Positions 25,628-35,088 of a stretch of DNA of 64,000 bases are shown in pieces. A program made the position numbers and the translations under genes. This DNA comes from Bacteroides sp. 51 (GTDB lineage Bacteria; Bacteroidota; Bacteroidia; Bacteroidales; Bacteroidaceae). The stretch is taken from contig NZ_QVMI01000012.1 of NCBI RefSeq assembly GCF_010500965.1, forward strand, positions 50,061 through 114,060, given 5' to 3'. Numbering within the stretch: the stretch's first letter is position 1; each line of letters opens with the position of its first letter. The notes under the pieces were generated by a model. That model did not search any database. It was not told where the DNA came from and saw only the letters and a list, made by a program, of their open reading frames with translations.

Positions 25628-27538
25628 ATGAAAATAGTTCATAAAACAAATATAATACCTTGGCTTCTAAGCACATTTGTAGGAGTCAGCATGTTTTTCT
25701 CTTGTGTTGACGATATAAATATCGGCGACAGGTTTCTGGAAAAATCTCCGGGTGTTGATGTAAACATTGACACAATCTTCTCTAAGGGCGAGTATGCGAA
25801 AAACTTTCTGTGGCAACTATACAACCACGTTAACAGCCCCTTTTATACCGACAACCAGTTAAACTCGAGCCCCATCGAAGTACTGTCCGATATATTACAT
25901 TCCCATTGTACATGGTCGGGGGCTAATGAGTATTACTATCCGGGGAATGTTACTGAAGACTCGCAAGGCGACTGGATGCGCGATAAGTTCGGATATAATT
26001 CTGTATGGGGAGCCATCCGGAAAGGTTGGATCCTGATCGAAAACCTGGACCGTGTGCCAGACCTTACTGACGGAGAAATCAGTCAGTTGAAAGGCGAAAC
26101 ATACGTCATTATGGCCACCCGTTATCTGGACGCTCTCAAAAACTTCGGCGGACTTCCGTTGGTCGATCATGTATTCCAACCCGGCGAAAACTATACTCGC
26201 AGGCGCGGAACCGTAGAACAAACGGTACACTTTATTGATAGTCTGATAGTCAATGCCATAGACGAACCCGGACTTCCCTGGCGGGTACAGGATGTAGAAA
26301 ATTGGGCCGGACGCATGACCAAAGGCGGCGCTATGGCATTGCGTGCTAAGTTACACCTGTTTGCCGCATCTCCTCTGTTCAATGACACAGAGCCCTATAT
26401 GCAATACACCGGCGAGGCCGAAGGACAGGATGTCTTGCATATCTGGACCGGCGGCCGTAAGCAGGAGTACTGGGAAAAATGCCTGCAAGCCTGTGAAGAC
26501 TTCTTCAGGCTGAACACTCAGAATGCGGACTGGTACGCACTCATCCAGCCCGAAACGGAAGACGAAAACGGCTACAGTCAGGCTTTCCGCGAAGCCTATT
26601 GGTATCGGGGTAATAGCGAAAAACTGATTGAAGTTCATTTTGCATACACGGCTTCCGAGTGGGAACAGAACTATGGAATCGGCACTCAAAGCCACATGGG
26701 GCACACCAACCCTACGCTCGAATACATGGAAATGTTTCCCATGGCCAACGGCAAAAACTATTCGTACCAGAATATCTATGGAACCAACAACCCCGGCAAT
26801 ATAGACATCTTTGCCAATCGCGATCCGCGTTTATATGAATCCATATTGGTAAGCCGTGAACGCCTGAGAGAAGATTATATGGGACTACAAAGAGTGGAAA
26901 TCTGGAAAGGCGGCAACGTATATAACAATAACAACCTGAATGGGTGGACCATCCGCTTTGCAACCGGTATGGCGCTCTTCAAATGGATTCTCGATTATTG
27001 GAAGATGGGCAATCAGCCGGTATCTTACTCGTATATGCGTATGGCCGAAATGCATCTTATCTATGCCGAAGCCTTGGCGGAGACAGGTAATCTGTCCAAA
27101 GCATGCGAAGAAATAAACAAGGTGCGCGCCCGTGTCGGCTTGGGGAAAATAGAAGTAATGAACCCCGAACTTCAGCTTACAACCAACAAAGAAAACCTGA
27201 TCCGGGAAATCTTACGCGAACGTGCTGTCGAATTCGGTATGGAAGACCAACGCTTATACGATATCATCCGCAGGAAAGAAGTCGATAAGTTTACTTCTCC
27301 GCTTCACGAGCTTCATACCTGGCGCAAAACAGCCGATGGGCAAAAAGATACCCGGGAAGATACGCAGTTGCAGATGGGAGAAGCCTATCCGAACTTCATC
27401 TATGAAAAGGTGCAGATAACAGCAGGAGCGCGCAGGTGGTGGGAACCCGGGTTCTGGAACAACAAATGGCTGCTCTCGCCCTTGCCACGGGCCGAAATTA
27501 ATAAGGGATATGGCTTAACACAGAATCCCGGTTGGTAG
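25628..27538 (+). CDS. SusD-like outer-membrane lipoprotein 1
   Basis: 636 residues. Lipobox FFSCVDD at the N-terminus; TPR-like helices in the SusD/RagB fold (WGAIRKGWILIENLDR, RAKLHLFAASPLFND, YSYMRMAEMHLIYAEALAE), and the conserved C-terminal end LPRAEINKGYGLTQNPGW. It binds glycan at the surface and closes over SusC 1, whose gene is 12 bp upstream. The length is slightly above the SusD norm. Confidence 0.96.
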   Translation: MKIVHKTNIIPWLLSTFVGVSMFFSCVDDINIGDRFLEKSPGVDVNIDTIFSKGEYAKNFLWQLYNHVNSPFYTDNQLNSSPIEVLSDILHSHCTWSGANEYYYPGNVTEDSQGDWMRDKFGYNSVWGAIRKGWILIENLDRVPDLTDGEISQLKGETYVIMATRYLDALKNFGGLPLVDHVFQPGENYTRRRGTVEQTVHFIDSLIVNAIDEPGLPWRVQDVENWAGRMTKGGAMALRAKLHLFAASPLFNDTEPYMQYTGEAEGQDVLHIWTGGRKQEYWEKCLQACEDFFRLNTQNADWYALIQPETEDENGYSQAFREAYWYRGNSEKLIEVHFAYTASEWEQNYGIGTQSHMGHTNPTLEYMEMFPMANGKNYSYQNIYGTNNPGNIDIFANRDPRLYESILVSRERLREDYMGLQRVEIWKGGNVYNNNNLNGWTIRFATGMALFKWILDYWKMGNQPVSYSYMRMAEMHLIYAEALAETGNLSKACEEINKVRARVGLGKIEVMNPELQLTTNKENLIREILRERAVEFGMEDQRLYDIIRRKEVDKFTSPLHELHTWRKTADGQKDTREDTQLQMGEAYPNFIYEKVQITAGARRWWEPGFWNNKWLLSPLPRAEINKGYGLTQNPGW

Positions 27539-27575
27539 TGTAATATAAATATTATCGGATCAATTATTTGAAACT

Positions 27576-30368
27576 ATGAATATAAGTCACAGAAGAAATA
27601 TATGTTTACTTGTACTTTCATTGGCAACACTGTTTGCCCAGGCACAAGTAACGCTGGATGATAAAACCTCGACAAAAGTCGATTTAGGATTTGGGGTAGA
27701 GCAGAGCGGGTTTTTAACGACTGCTGCCGTTACCACCATTTCCGGCGAAGAATTGCAACAAACATCGGCTATTAGCCTGGCCGATGCGCTTTATGGCAAA
27801 CTGTTGGGATTAACCGCTTTACAGGTCGGCGGATTTGCAGCCGACGAAAACAAAGGCGCGTCTCTGAACATCAGGGGATATCAAACATTCTCCGAGAAAG
27901 GCATCCTGGTGTTGGTTGATGGTTACGAAAGACCCATTGACCGCCTCACCGTAGAGGAAGTAGAGAGCGTAACCGTTTTGAAAGATGCTGCCGCTGTAGC
28001 CATGTTGGGGCACGAAGCTATTAATGGCGCTATCCTTGTAAAAACAAAAAGAGGGCACGTTGGGAAAACCCAGATAAAAGTAGGCTATAGCCATAAATTC
28101 ACGTTCGACCCTCAGTTTGCCGAAATGCTCGATGGACATGACTATGCCGCCGCATTGAACAAAGCCCATACTAATGACGGACTGGCTCCTGCCTATACAC
28201 AACAGGAGCTCGATCTGATAAAAGCAGGAACCGATCCGCATTTCTATCCGAACGTAAACTGGCAGAAGGAAACGTTTAAGAAAGTAGGTTCCGAAGATCG
28301 TGCAAACATCTCCGTTACCGGCGGTACAGACAAGGTGCAGTATTACACCATGCTCGATTATACCGATAGCCGTGGACTGTTGAAAGGCACACAACAACAG
28401 GATTATAATTCCCAGTTGAAGTACTCGAAGGCAAATATTCGCAGTAACGTAGACTTCGAACTGTCTCCCTCCACCAAAATGTCTGTCAATGTATTAGGCA
28501 TGTTCATGGAAACAAATCGCCCGAATGATGTAGATGCCGATGGCGCCACATGGTACGTTTACAGAACACCCGCAAGCGCATTTCCCTTTAAAACATCCAG
28601 TGGAATATGGGGTGGCAATGAGGCGTACGGCGACGGTAACGTAGCGGCTAAAATCCAGGACTCCGGATTTATGAAAACCCATCAGCGGCAACTTTGGGCC
28701 AACGCCAAACTTACTCAGGATCTTGGATTCTGGGCTAAAGGTCTGAGTGTCTCTGTCAGCGCCGGTTATGACAATGCTTCCATTACCAATGAACAGCGTT
28801 ACAAAGGACATCAATATGGTTATGAATATTATACTGGCACGGTTGGCGACAAGAATAACGTGCAGGAAGTAGTCATGGGAAACAAAGAAGAAAAGCTGAA
28901 CTTTAACGACTGGGTAGATAAACAATGGCGTATAGCACAGTTCGCTGTGGGCGTACATTACAAAACCTCATTCAGGGACGACGACCATTTTGCAGCTTCG
29001 GCAGTGTACAACACTAAAAGCGAGATACGCGACAACCGCAGCAATACCTTCTATCGTGCCAACTGGTTGGGGAATTTCCATTATGACCTCAAAAACAAAT
29101 ACGTAGCCGACCTGGTATTGGCTGCCAACGGCTCAAACCGCAGTTACCCGGCCAAGTGGGCTTTCTCGCCAACGCTGTCGCTAGGCTATATCTATGCCGA
29201 CAATCCGGATAAGCTACTGACTTATGGTAAATTGCGGGCGTCTGCGGGTATCCAGCATACAGACTATGTTCCCGAAGCGGGTATATGGCTTTCGCAATGG
29301 AGCAACTCAAACGGGCAGTTCTTCTATGGGCAGGGGTTCGGTAATTCGTGGGGTTCATTCATTACAGCTTTCCCAACCACCAACTTTTCGCAGGAAAAGG
29401 CAACGAAAGTAAACCTGGGAACCGACCTGCGCCTGTGGAACTCGCTGGATATTACTGCCGATGTTTATTATCAGAAGCGAAGCCACATCCTGCAAAATGC
29501 GCGGGAGATGAATTCGTGGGTAGTAGGTATCCAGTCGGCCTATGAAGATGTAGGAGAAGTTAGTAGCTACGGATTCGAACTGGGTGCCCGTTTTGCCCGG
29601 AAGATCGGTAAGGATTTATATGTAAATGCCTCCGGTATGTTGACCTGGAATAGAAACGAGATTGATTATGCCATTGAGAATCCGGCATATCCAAACCTCT
29701 CTCAGATAGGGAAACGTGTAAACGAGGCTTGGGGATTGGAAGCCATTGGCTTTTATAAAGATCAGGACGACATCAATAACAGCATCCGCCAGGAGTTTTC
29801 GCAGGTGCGCCCGGGCGATGTGAAATATAAGGACCAGAATGGCGATGGCGTTATCAACGAATTCGACCGCGTAGCATTGGGCAGCGCAACGGATATACCC
29901 GAACTTAACTATGCCTTTGGCGTAGGGTTGGAGTACAAAGGATTGGGATTTAACGCATTGTTCCAGGGAACGGGCAACTACATGAAGAACTTCCGTTCGG
30001 TAGACGGTGTGTGGGGAGTGATATCCGACAATAGAAATCTTTCGAAAGCGTATTATCAAAACTCATGGGATGTGGCAGGCCAGTCGGCTCTTTACCCCCG
30101 CTTGTCTTCGCAGAGCGTACCGAATAACGAACAGGCAAGTACGATCTGGCTTCAAAAGGTTAATTTCCTGAAGCTGCGCAATTGTGAATTGTACTACAAA
30201 TTGCCGCAGAAGACTGTTCAAAGGCTGCGCATGTCGGGTATAAAGGTTTTCTTGCAGGGGCAAAATCTACTCTCTTTCGATAATGTCGATGCGATGGATG
30301 CCGAAGTGCTCTCAACCGCATACCCGGTATTGAAGTCTGTAAACGTAGGATTGGCGTTAACTTTCTAA
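27576..30368 (+). CDS. SusC-like TonB-dependent receptor 2 (short form)
   Basis: 930 residues, signal peptide ending LFAQAQ. Unlike receptor 1 it lacks the carboxypeptidase-regulatory-like N-terminal domain and goes directly to a plug (ISGEELQQTS, LNIRGYQ, LVLVDGYERPI, AINGAILVKTKRG). The beta-barrel ends KSVNVGLALTF. Missing N-terminal domain occurs in a subset of SusC proteins and may mean different TonB coupling. It sits 38 bp after SusD 1 and is followed by its own SusD. Confidence 0.95.
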   Translation: MNISHRRNICLLVLSLATLFAQAQVTLDDKTSTKVDLGFGVEQSGFLTTAAVTTISGEELQQTSAISLADALYGKLLGLTALQVGGFAADENKGASLNIRGYQTFSEKGILVLVDGYERPIDRLTVEEVESVTVLKDAAAVAMLGHEAINGAILVKTKRGHVGKTQIKVGYSHKFTFDPQFAEMLDGHDYAAALNKAHTNDGLAPAYTQQELDLIKAGTDPHFYPNVNWQKETFKKVGSEDRANISVTGGTDKVQYYTMLDYTDSRGLLKGTQQQDYNSQLKYSKANIRSNVDFELSPSTKMSVNVLGMFMETNRPNDVDADGATWYVYRTPASAFPFKTSSGIWGGNEAYGDGNVAAKIQDSGFMKTHQRQLWANAKLTQDLGFWAKGLSVSVSAGYDNASITNEQRYKGHQYGYEYYTGTVGDKNNVQEVVMGNKEEKLNFNDWVDKQWRIAQFAVGVHYKTSFRDDDHFAASAVYNTKSEIRDNRSNTFYRANWLGNFHYDLKNKYVADLVLAANGSNRSYPAKWAFSPTLSLGYIYADNPDKLLTYGKLRASAGIQHTDYVPEAGIWLSQWSNSNGQFFYGQGFGNSWGSFITAFPTTNFSQEKATKVNLGTDLRLWNSLDITADVYYQKRSHILQNAREMNSWVVGIQSAYEDVGEVSSYGFELGARFARKIGKDLYVNASGMLTWNRNEIDYAIENPAYPNLSQIGKRVNEAWGLEAIGFYKDQDDINNSIRQEFSQVRPGDVKYKDQNGDGVINEFDRVALGSATDIPELNYAFGVGLEYKGLGFNALFQGTGNYMKNFRSVDGVWGVISDNRNLSKAYYQNSWDVAGQSALYPRLSSQSVPNNEQASTIWLQKVNFLKLRNCELYYKLPQKTVQRLRMSGIKVFLQGQNLLSFDNVDAMDAEVLSTAYPVLKSVNVGLALTF

Positions 30369-30386
30369 TACTAAAGCAAAGAAGAT

Positions 30387-32087
30387 ATGAAAATAAAAAA
30401 TATAATACTGGTAACTTTGATGACATTCGGCCTGGCCGGATGCGTTGATTTGGATTACAATGAAGTAACGGTTCGCGATGAAGAATGGGTGTACAGCAGC
30501 CCCATCAATGGAATCAAGAACATGGTGTTCGATGTGTACGCACAGGTGTTCCACGAATTCAGAACGGGATATAACGGTGCGTGGATGAATGGGGCCATTA
30601 AAGCCTCGGCCACCGATGAGGCAGACTATGCACTCTCAATGTCGGATGTTCACAAATATTATAACGGTGGCTGGAGTCCGGCCAATCCTTTCCCGGATAC
30701 CTGGATTGTGGCTTACCGTGCCATTGCGGAAATACATACCTATCTCGAAAAGATTGATAAGGTAAACCTCGACGAATACATTTACGACAGTAATTATCAT
30801 AACATGCTGTTGCAGTTCGAACTGTTTCCGTATGAATTAAGATTCCTCAGAGCATACTTCTACTTTGAACTGGCAAAATCTTATGGAGATGTACCGCTGA
30901 TAACTACTACCCTGACCAACGCCGAAGCCAATAGCGCCACGCGCACTCCCGTTCAGGAGATCTTCAAATTTATTGTAGACGAATGTGATGCCATTGCCGA
31001 ATATCTTCCGTATACGTATCTGGATGAACCGGGAGCCGAGATAGGCCGTGCTACCCGTGGAGCCGTACTGGCACTGAAAGCCCGTACATTATTATATGCT
31101 GCTTCTCCATTATTCAATAAAGACAACAACAAGGAGTTGTGGAGACAAGCTGCTTTAGCATCCAAAGATTTAATTGATCGTGCAAGTGGTTGGGGAATTA
31201 AATTAAGTACCTATAATAAGCTGTGGGGACACGATGCGTTCTATAACCCTGAAATTATTTTTGGATTCGGGCGCGGAGCATCCAATGACTTCGAGCGGGC
31301 GAACTATCCGGTTGGTATAGAGAATGGCAATTCGGGCAATTGCCCCACACAATCATTGGTAGATGCTTATGAGTATGCGGATAATGGTGAGACATTTAAA
31401 GAAAGGCATCCTGGACAAATAAATGTCACTACAGAAGATCCGTATGCAGGATTGGATCCCCGCTTTGAATTGACAATCGTAAAGAATGGCGATAGATGGC
31501 CAAGCAATAGTATTCAACAAATTGAAATTCAAAGTTATGTTGGAGGTTTTAACGGTGCTCCTAAATATGGTGCAACAACAACGGGCTATTACTTGAAAAA
31601 GTATGTGGATGGTAACTGTGTAACTACCTATAATAATCCTACTACCCGTCGGCATACTTGGATTGTGATGCGACTGGCTGAGGTTTATTTGAATTATGCA
31701 GAAGCAATGTACAACTATTATGACGATGCTGATTCGAAAGGAGATTTCGACATGTCAGCCAACGAAGCCATCAACGTATTGCGTAATCGTCCCGATATTA
31801 TGATGCCCGAGTTTTCCGGTAGCAGTAACTTCGAGGAGAGATATATGCGCGAACGTATGGTCGAACTGGCATTCGAGGATCACCGGTTCTGGGACGTACG
31901 TCGCTGGCAGAAGGGTAGTGAGTGCTTTTCTGCAATTACATCGGCCAATTTGCAAAACCTCAATGGCGAGGTGATATTAAACCGTGAAACCGTGATTCGT
32001 ACATGGAATGATAAGTACAATTTGCATCCCATTCCGCAATCGGAAATTAAAAAGAATGATAACCTTACCCAGAATCCGGGTTGGTAA
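30387..32087 (+). CDS. SusD-like outer-membrane lipoprotein 2
   Basis: 566 residues. Lipobox LAGCVD; SusD signature segments RFLRAYFYFELAKSYGDVPL, LKARTLLYAASPLF, WIVMRLAEVYLNYAEA, FEDHRFWDVRRWQKG and the terminal IPQSEIKKNDNLTQNPGW. Partner of receptor 2, 18 bp upstream. The presence of two different SusC/D pairs in one operon suggests uptake of two classes of fragment from one polysaccharide. Confidence 0.96.
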   Translation: MKIKNIILVTLMTFGLAGCVDLDYNEVTVRDEEWVYSSPINGIKNMVFDVYAQVFHEFRTGYNGAWMNGAIKASATDEADYALSMSDVHKYYNGGWSPANPFPDTWIVAYRAIAEIHTYLEKIDKVNLDEYIYDSNYHNMLLQFELFPYELRFLRAYFYFELAKSYGDVPLITTTLTNAEANSATRTPVQEIFKFIVDECDAIAEYLPYTYLDEPGAEIGRATRGAVLALKARTLLYAASPLFNKDNNKELWRQAALASKDLIDRASGWGIKLSTYNKLWGHDAFYNPEIIFGFGRGASNDFERANYPVGIENGNSGNCPTQSLVDAYEYADNGETFKERHPGQINVTTEDPYAGLDPRFELTIVKNGDRWPSNSIQQIEIQSYVGGFNGAPKYGATTTGYYLKKYVDGNCVTTYNNPTTRRHTWIVMRLAEVYLNYAEAMYNYYDDADSKGDFDMSANEAINVLRNRPDIMMPEFSGSSNFEERYMRERMVELAFEDHRFWDVRRWQKGSECFSAITSANLQNLNGEVILNRETVIRTWNDKYNLHPIPQSEIKKNDNLTQNPGW

Positions 32088-32133
32088 TCTGTAATTGTGA
32101 TATTCAATTCATCATTTTCAATTTGAACAAATT

Positions 32134-33141
32134 ATGAAAAGCATATTTTTATACCTTACTACCATCTTTCTCATTATTTCCGCAGGAATATTCGTAACTG
32201 CATGTAGTGATGACAAAGAGGAAAATCAATCGGAAAGACTTTCCATAAAAGTCTATAGTCCGACGAAAATTGTACAGGGACAAGAAGTAATCATTTCAGG
32301 TACTGGGCTTGATGTAGTTACATCTGTTGTTTTCCCTGGTGAAATTAGAGTTACATCTATAACTGTTATCAGTGCCAATCAAATCAGTGTAATTGCCCCG
32401 GCCGGTATTTCGGCCGCAGGTGGCGGATTAGTGCTATATGCTGGCGATGAGTCGGTTGTCAGCCCCGTGCCCGTCACCTTAGGTAATCCTGAAGTCACCT
32501 CTATCTCGCCCAGCGATACGATACGAACCGGGAGCGAGTTTATTATCATTGGCACCGACATGGAGTTCTTTCACCGTGCCATATTCCCCGGCACTGAGAG
32601 CAACGATGTGGTGGTCGAAGCCATCGACTTCGAACGTAAATCGACCGGGTCGCTACGCATCAAAGTTCCTATTGGGGCGAAAGAAGGTTCAGCGCGCATC
32701 AGGCTGATAACCATTTCGGGAGTGGAAGTGGTGCTTCCCGAAGTTGAAATAGCAGCGCCTGCTGGTGGCAGCGATGGTCCTGTAGAAATTGTTGTGTGGG
32801 AAGGCGAACATACAATAGACTGGGGTGGTAATGCTTTCCACCTTAAGGCCGAATGGTTCGAAGACGCCGCCGTAGGCCAAAAGGTGCGGCTTTACTTCCA
32901 GCAGCTGAACGCATGGAACCAGTTCCTTTTCAACAACGGCTCATGGGAAAAAGTGAACATGCCCGAACTGGGCGGTGGTGATGCAGTAACTACCGACAAT
33001 CTGGGTGGAGTCGATGTAACCGAGTTCGAATTTACCATAACAGAAGAACTCCTCGATCCCTGGTTTTTGACTGATACCGACGATGCATTGATTTTCAACG
33101 GTGATGGTTTTGTTTTCAATAAGGTAGTTCATATAAAATAA
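32134..33141 (+). CDS. IPT/TIG-domain surface glycan-binding lipoprotein
   Basis: 335 residues. Lipobox VTACSDD. Two IPT/TIG immunoglobulin-like repeats (about 35-120: SPTKIVQGQEVIISGTGL; about 120-210: SPSDTIRTGSEFIIIGTDM) stand on the cell surface, and the C-terminal 120 residues form a different beta-sandwich rich in Trp (VVWEGEHTIDWGG, LNAWNQFLFNNGSWEK), the likely glycan site. This is the usual surface glycan-binding protein (SGBP) slot just after SusD. Function is inferred from position and architecture. Confidence 0.85.
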   Translation: MKSIFLYLTTIFLIISAGIFVTACSDDKEENQSERLSIKVYSPTKIVQGQEVIISGTGLDVVTSVVFPGEIRVTSITVISANQISVIAPAGISAAGGGLVLYAGDESVVSPVPVTLGNPEVTSISPSDTIRTGSEFIIIGTDMEFFHRAIFPGTESNDVVVEAIDFERKSTGSLRIKVPIGAKEGSARIRLITISGVEVVLPEVEIAAPAGGSDGPVEIVVWEGEHTIDWGGNAFHLKAEWFEDAAVGQKVRLYFQQLNAWNQFLFNNGSWEKVNMPELGGGDAVTTDNLGGVDVTEFEFTITEELLDPWFLTDTDDALIFNGDGFVFNKVVHIK

Positions 33142-33182
33142 TTATAGTCCATTCAGTATTTATCGTTTAAAACAAAAACTTT

Positions 33183-34388
33183 ATGAATAAGTTTTATCTT
33201 TACTTTTTTTCAATTCTGTTATTTGCTTGCTCCTCGAATGGGATATCGCAAAATAACGAAAAAGATGATATTAAAAGCTCATTGCCCAATCCGGAAGACA
33301 TGTCACGGGATGCTAAAGCACTCGCAGCCGAGATGTTTGCAGGCTGGAACTTGGGCAATTCACTGGAAGCTTATAACAATGGAGCACTCGATTCGGAGAC
33401 TTCTTGGGGAAATCCGAAAACGACCAAAGCTATGATTGATGCTGTAGCAAATGCAGGTTTTAATGCGATCAGAATTCCTGTTCGGTGGTATCCACATTTC
33501 ATTGATGAGGCTAAAGCACAAGTGGATGAAAAATGGATGAATCGTGTGAAGGAAGTTGTGGGCTATTGTCTGGACAACGATATGCTGGTTATCATTAATA
33601 CTCATCATGAAACTTGGCTGGAAAATTATGCATTCTACAAAGATTCTGCTGAGATATACCGGAAAGAATACACCCTATGGACACAGATTGCAAATACCTT
33701 TCAGAATTACGACGAAAGGCTTCTATTTGCAGGAACCAACGAAGTGCATGTGCCGGATGAGTGGGTAAGACCTGCTAAAGCTGAAGAGAATTCTAAAGTC
33801 CAGAATGGTATGAATCAGGTATTTGTAAATGCCGTACGTGCTACAGGAGGTAAAAATAGTCTGCGTAACCTGATTGTGCAAACCTATTGTACTAACTCTG
33901 AATGGGGGCCTGCACTTTTTACTATGCCAACTGATCCTGCCAAGGACAGGCTTATGGTTGAGGTACACTACTACGACCCTTGGAGTTACACCGGTACGGA
34001 AGACGAGATATTCTGGGGTAAGCCCTATGCAGCCTATGGTGCCGGCAACGGACAGGAAGACGCCATGCAAGCCCGATTTGCCATGCTGAAGAAGCAATAT
34101 GTCGACCACGGATACCCTGTTATCGTAGGCGAGTGCGGCGGCAGCAGACACAGCGCGGTGGGTGAATATGCTGATCTCATCAGTGAATCTCGCGGCTACT
34201 ATTACCAAACGCTTGCCCGCATCACCAAAAACAACGGAGCCATTCCCTTCGTTTGGGATAACGGAGCCTTGGGTGATGGACCCGACAAGTTCGCACTTTT
34301 CGATCGGAGGGACAATATGAGAATTATCGACCCCTTAGCCGTTACTGGCATGATGAAGGGAGCACGGGAGGGGAAGTATCCTTTTTGA
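33183..34388 (+). CDS. GH5 endo-beta-glucanase lipoprotein
   Basis: 401 residues. Lipobox LLFACSSN. The GH5 barrel starts with FAGWNLGNSLEAY and SWGNPKTTKAMI, followed by IRIPVRWYPH, NTHHETW, acid/base Glu187 in FAGTNEVHV and nucleophile Glu317 in VIVGECGG; FVWDNG is the late-barrel Trp. Enzymes of this shape cut internal beta-1,4-glucosidic bonds in cellulose-like, mixed-linkage, xyloglucan or glucomannan chains. As a lipoprotein next to the SGBP it is probably the surface endo-enzyme that makes fragments for the two SusC/D pairs. The usual FxGxNE reads FAGTNE here, which still keeps Asn-Glu. Confidence 0.92.
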   Translation: MNKFYLYFFSILLFACSSNGISQNNEKDDIKSSLPNPEDMSRDAKALAAEMFAGWNLGNSLEAYNNGALDSETSWGNPKTTKAMIDAVANAGFNAIRIPVRWYPHFIDEAKAQVDEKWMNRVKEVVGYCLDNDMLVIINTHHETWLENYAFYKDSAEIYRKEYTLWTQIANTFQNYDERLLFAGTNEVHVPDEWVRPAKAEENSKVQNGMNQVFVNAVRATGGKNSLRNLIVQTYCTNSEWGPALFTMPTDPAKDRLMVEVHYYDPWSYTGTEDEIFWGKPYAAYGAGNGQEDAMQARFAMLKKQYVDHGYPVIVGECGGSRHSAVGEYADLISESRGYYYQTLARITKNNGAIPFVWDNGALGDGPDKFALFDRRDNMRIIDPLAVTGMMKGAREGKYPF

Positions 34389-34397
34389 GTAGATATA

Positions 34398-35081
34398 ATG
34401 AAAAATATAAATGAAAAAAACAATCGTATGAAGCTGATAATTGTGGGAATAGCCATCTCCTTCTTGGGGGCAGCATTGCTCATTACAGCACAGGATAAAA
34501 AAGAGACATACCCGGGCAAACCTTACAGGGACGCCCGGGTCTCGCAGACTCCACAAGTAATACCTGGTCGGCTAGTCTGCGCTTATTATGATGTGGGTGG
34601 AGAAGGCATTGCCTACCACGATACTTCGGGAGTGAATGAAGGTAGCGGAAAGCTAAATCCAGCCGATGGGTCGTATCTCAACGAATTCAGAATGAAAGAA
34701 GGTGTGGACATATCTTATACGAAGTCCTGGGATTTTACAGCCGGAAATCTGGTCGCCCCCGAGTCGCTTGATATGCTTTATGTCGGTTGGACAGAACCGG
34801 GCGAGTGGCTGAACTATACGATAAAGGTAAAGAAAACAGGGTTATATACAGTAGATTTCTTTTATTCGGCAGCAGTCGAAGCTTCCATTTCATTATCTGT
34901 CAACGGAGAAGATACAACAGGCTCATTAGTTGTTCCCACAACAGAGAATCCTCACCAATGGAACCGTATAAACAACTTCACTGAAATATACTTTAAAAAG
35001 GGAAACCATATATTGACACTTCATACAAAGGAAAAGGGGTTGATGAACTATATGTGGTTTTCATTTACTCTAAAACAATAA
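34398..35081 (+). CDS. CBM6-like carbohydrate-binding protein
   Basis: 227 residues (start 34398; an internal ATG at 34428 would give a tidier signal peptide, LIIVGIAISFLGAALLITAQ). The rest is a single CBM6/CBM35-type beta-sandwich: CAYYDVGGEGIAYHDT, VGWTEPGEWLNYTI and YTVDFFYSAA are the core motifs. No catalytic domain is attached, so it is a free-standing exported binding module, located 9 bp after the endo-GH5 gene. It may hold substrate for GH5 or shuttle fragments in the periplasm. Confidence 0.8.
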   Translation: MKNINEKNNRMKLIIVGIAISFLGAALLITAQDKKETYPGKPYRDARVSQTPQVIPGRLVCAYYDVGGEGIAYHDTSGVNEGSGKLNPADGSYLNEFRMKEGVDISYTKSWDFTAGNLVAPESLDMLYVGWTEPGEWLNYTIKVKKTGLYTVDFFYSAAVEASISLSVNGEDTTGSLVVPTTENPHQWNRINNFTEIYFKKGNHILTLHTKEKGLMNYMWFSFTLKQ

Positions 35082-35088
35082 AACTGAA

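Noticed and set aside
29616-30059. - strand frame of 147 codons within the second SusC gene.
   Set aside because: Antisense shadow of a well-supported SusC gene, without own motifs.
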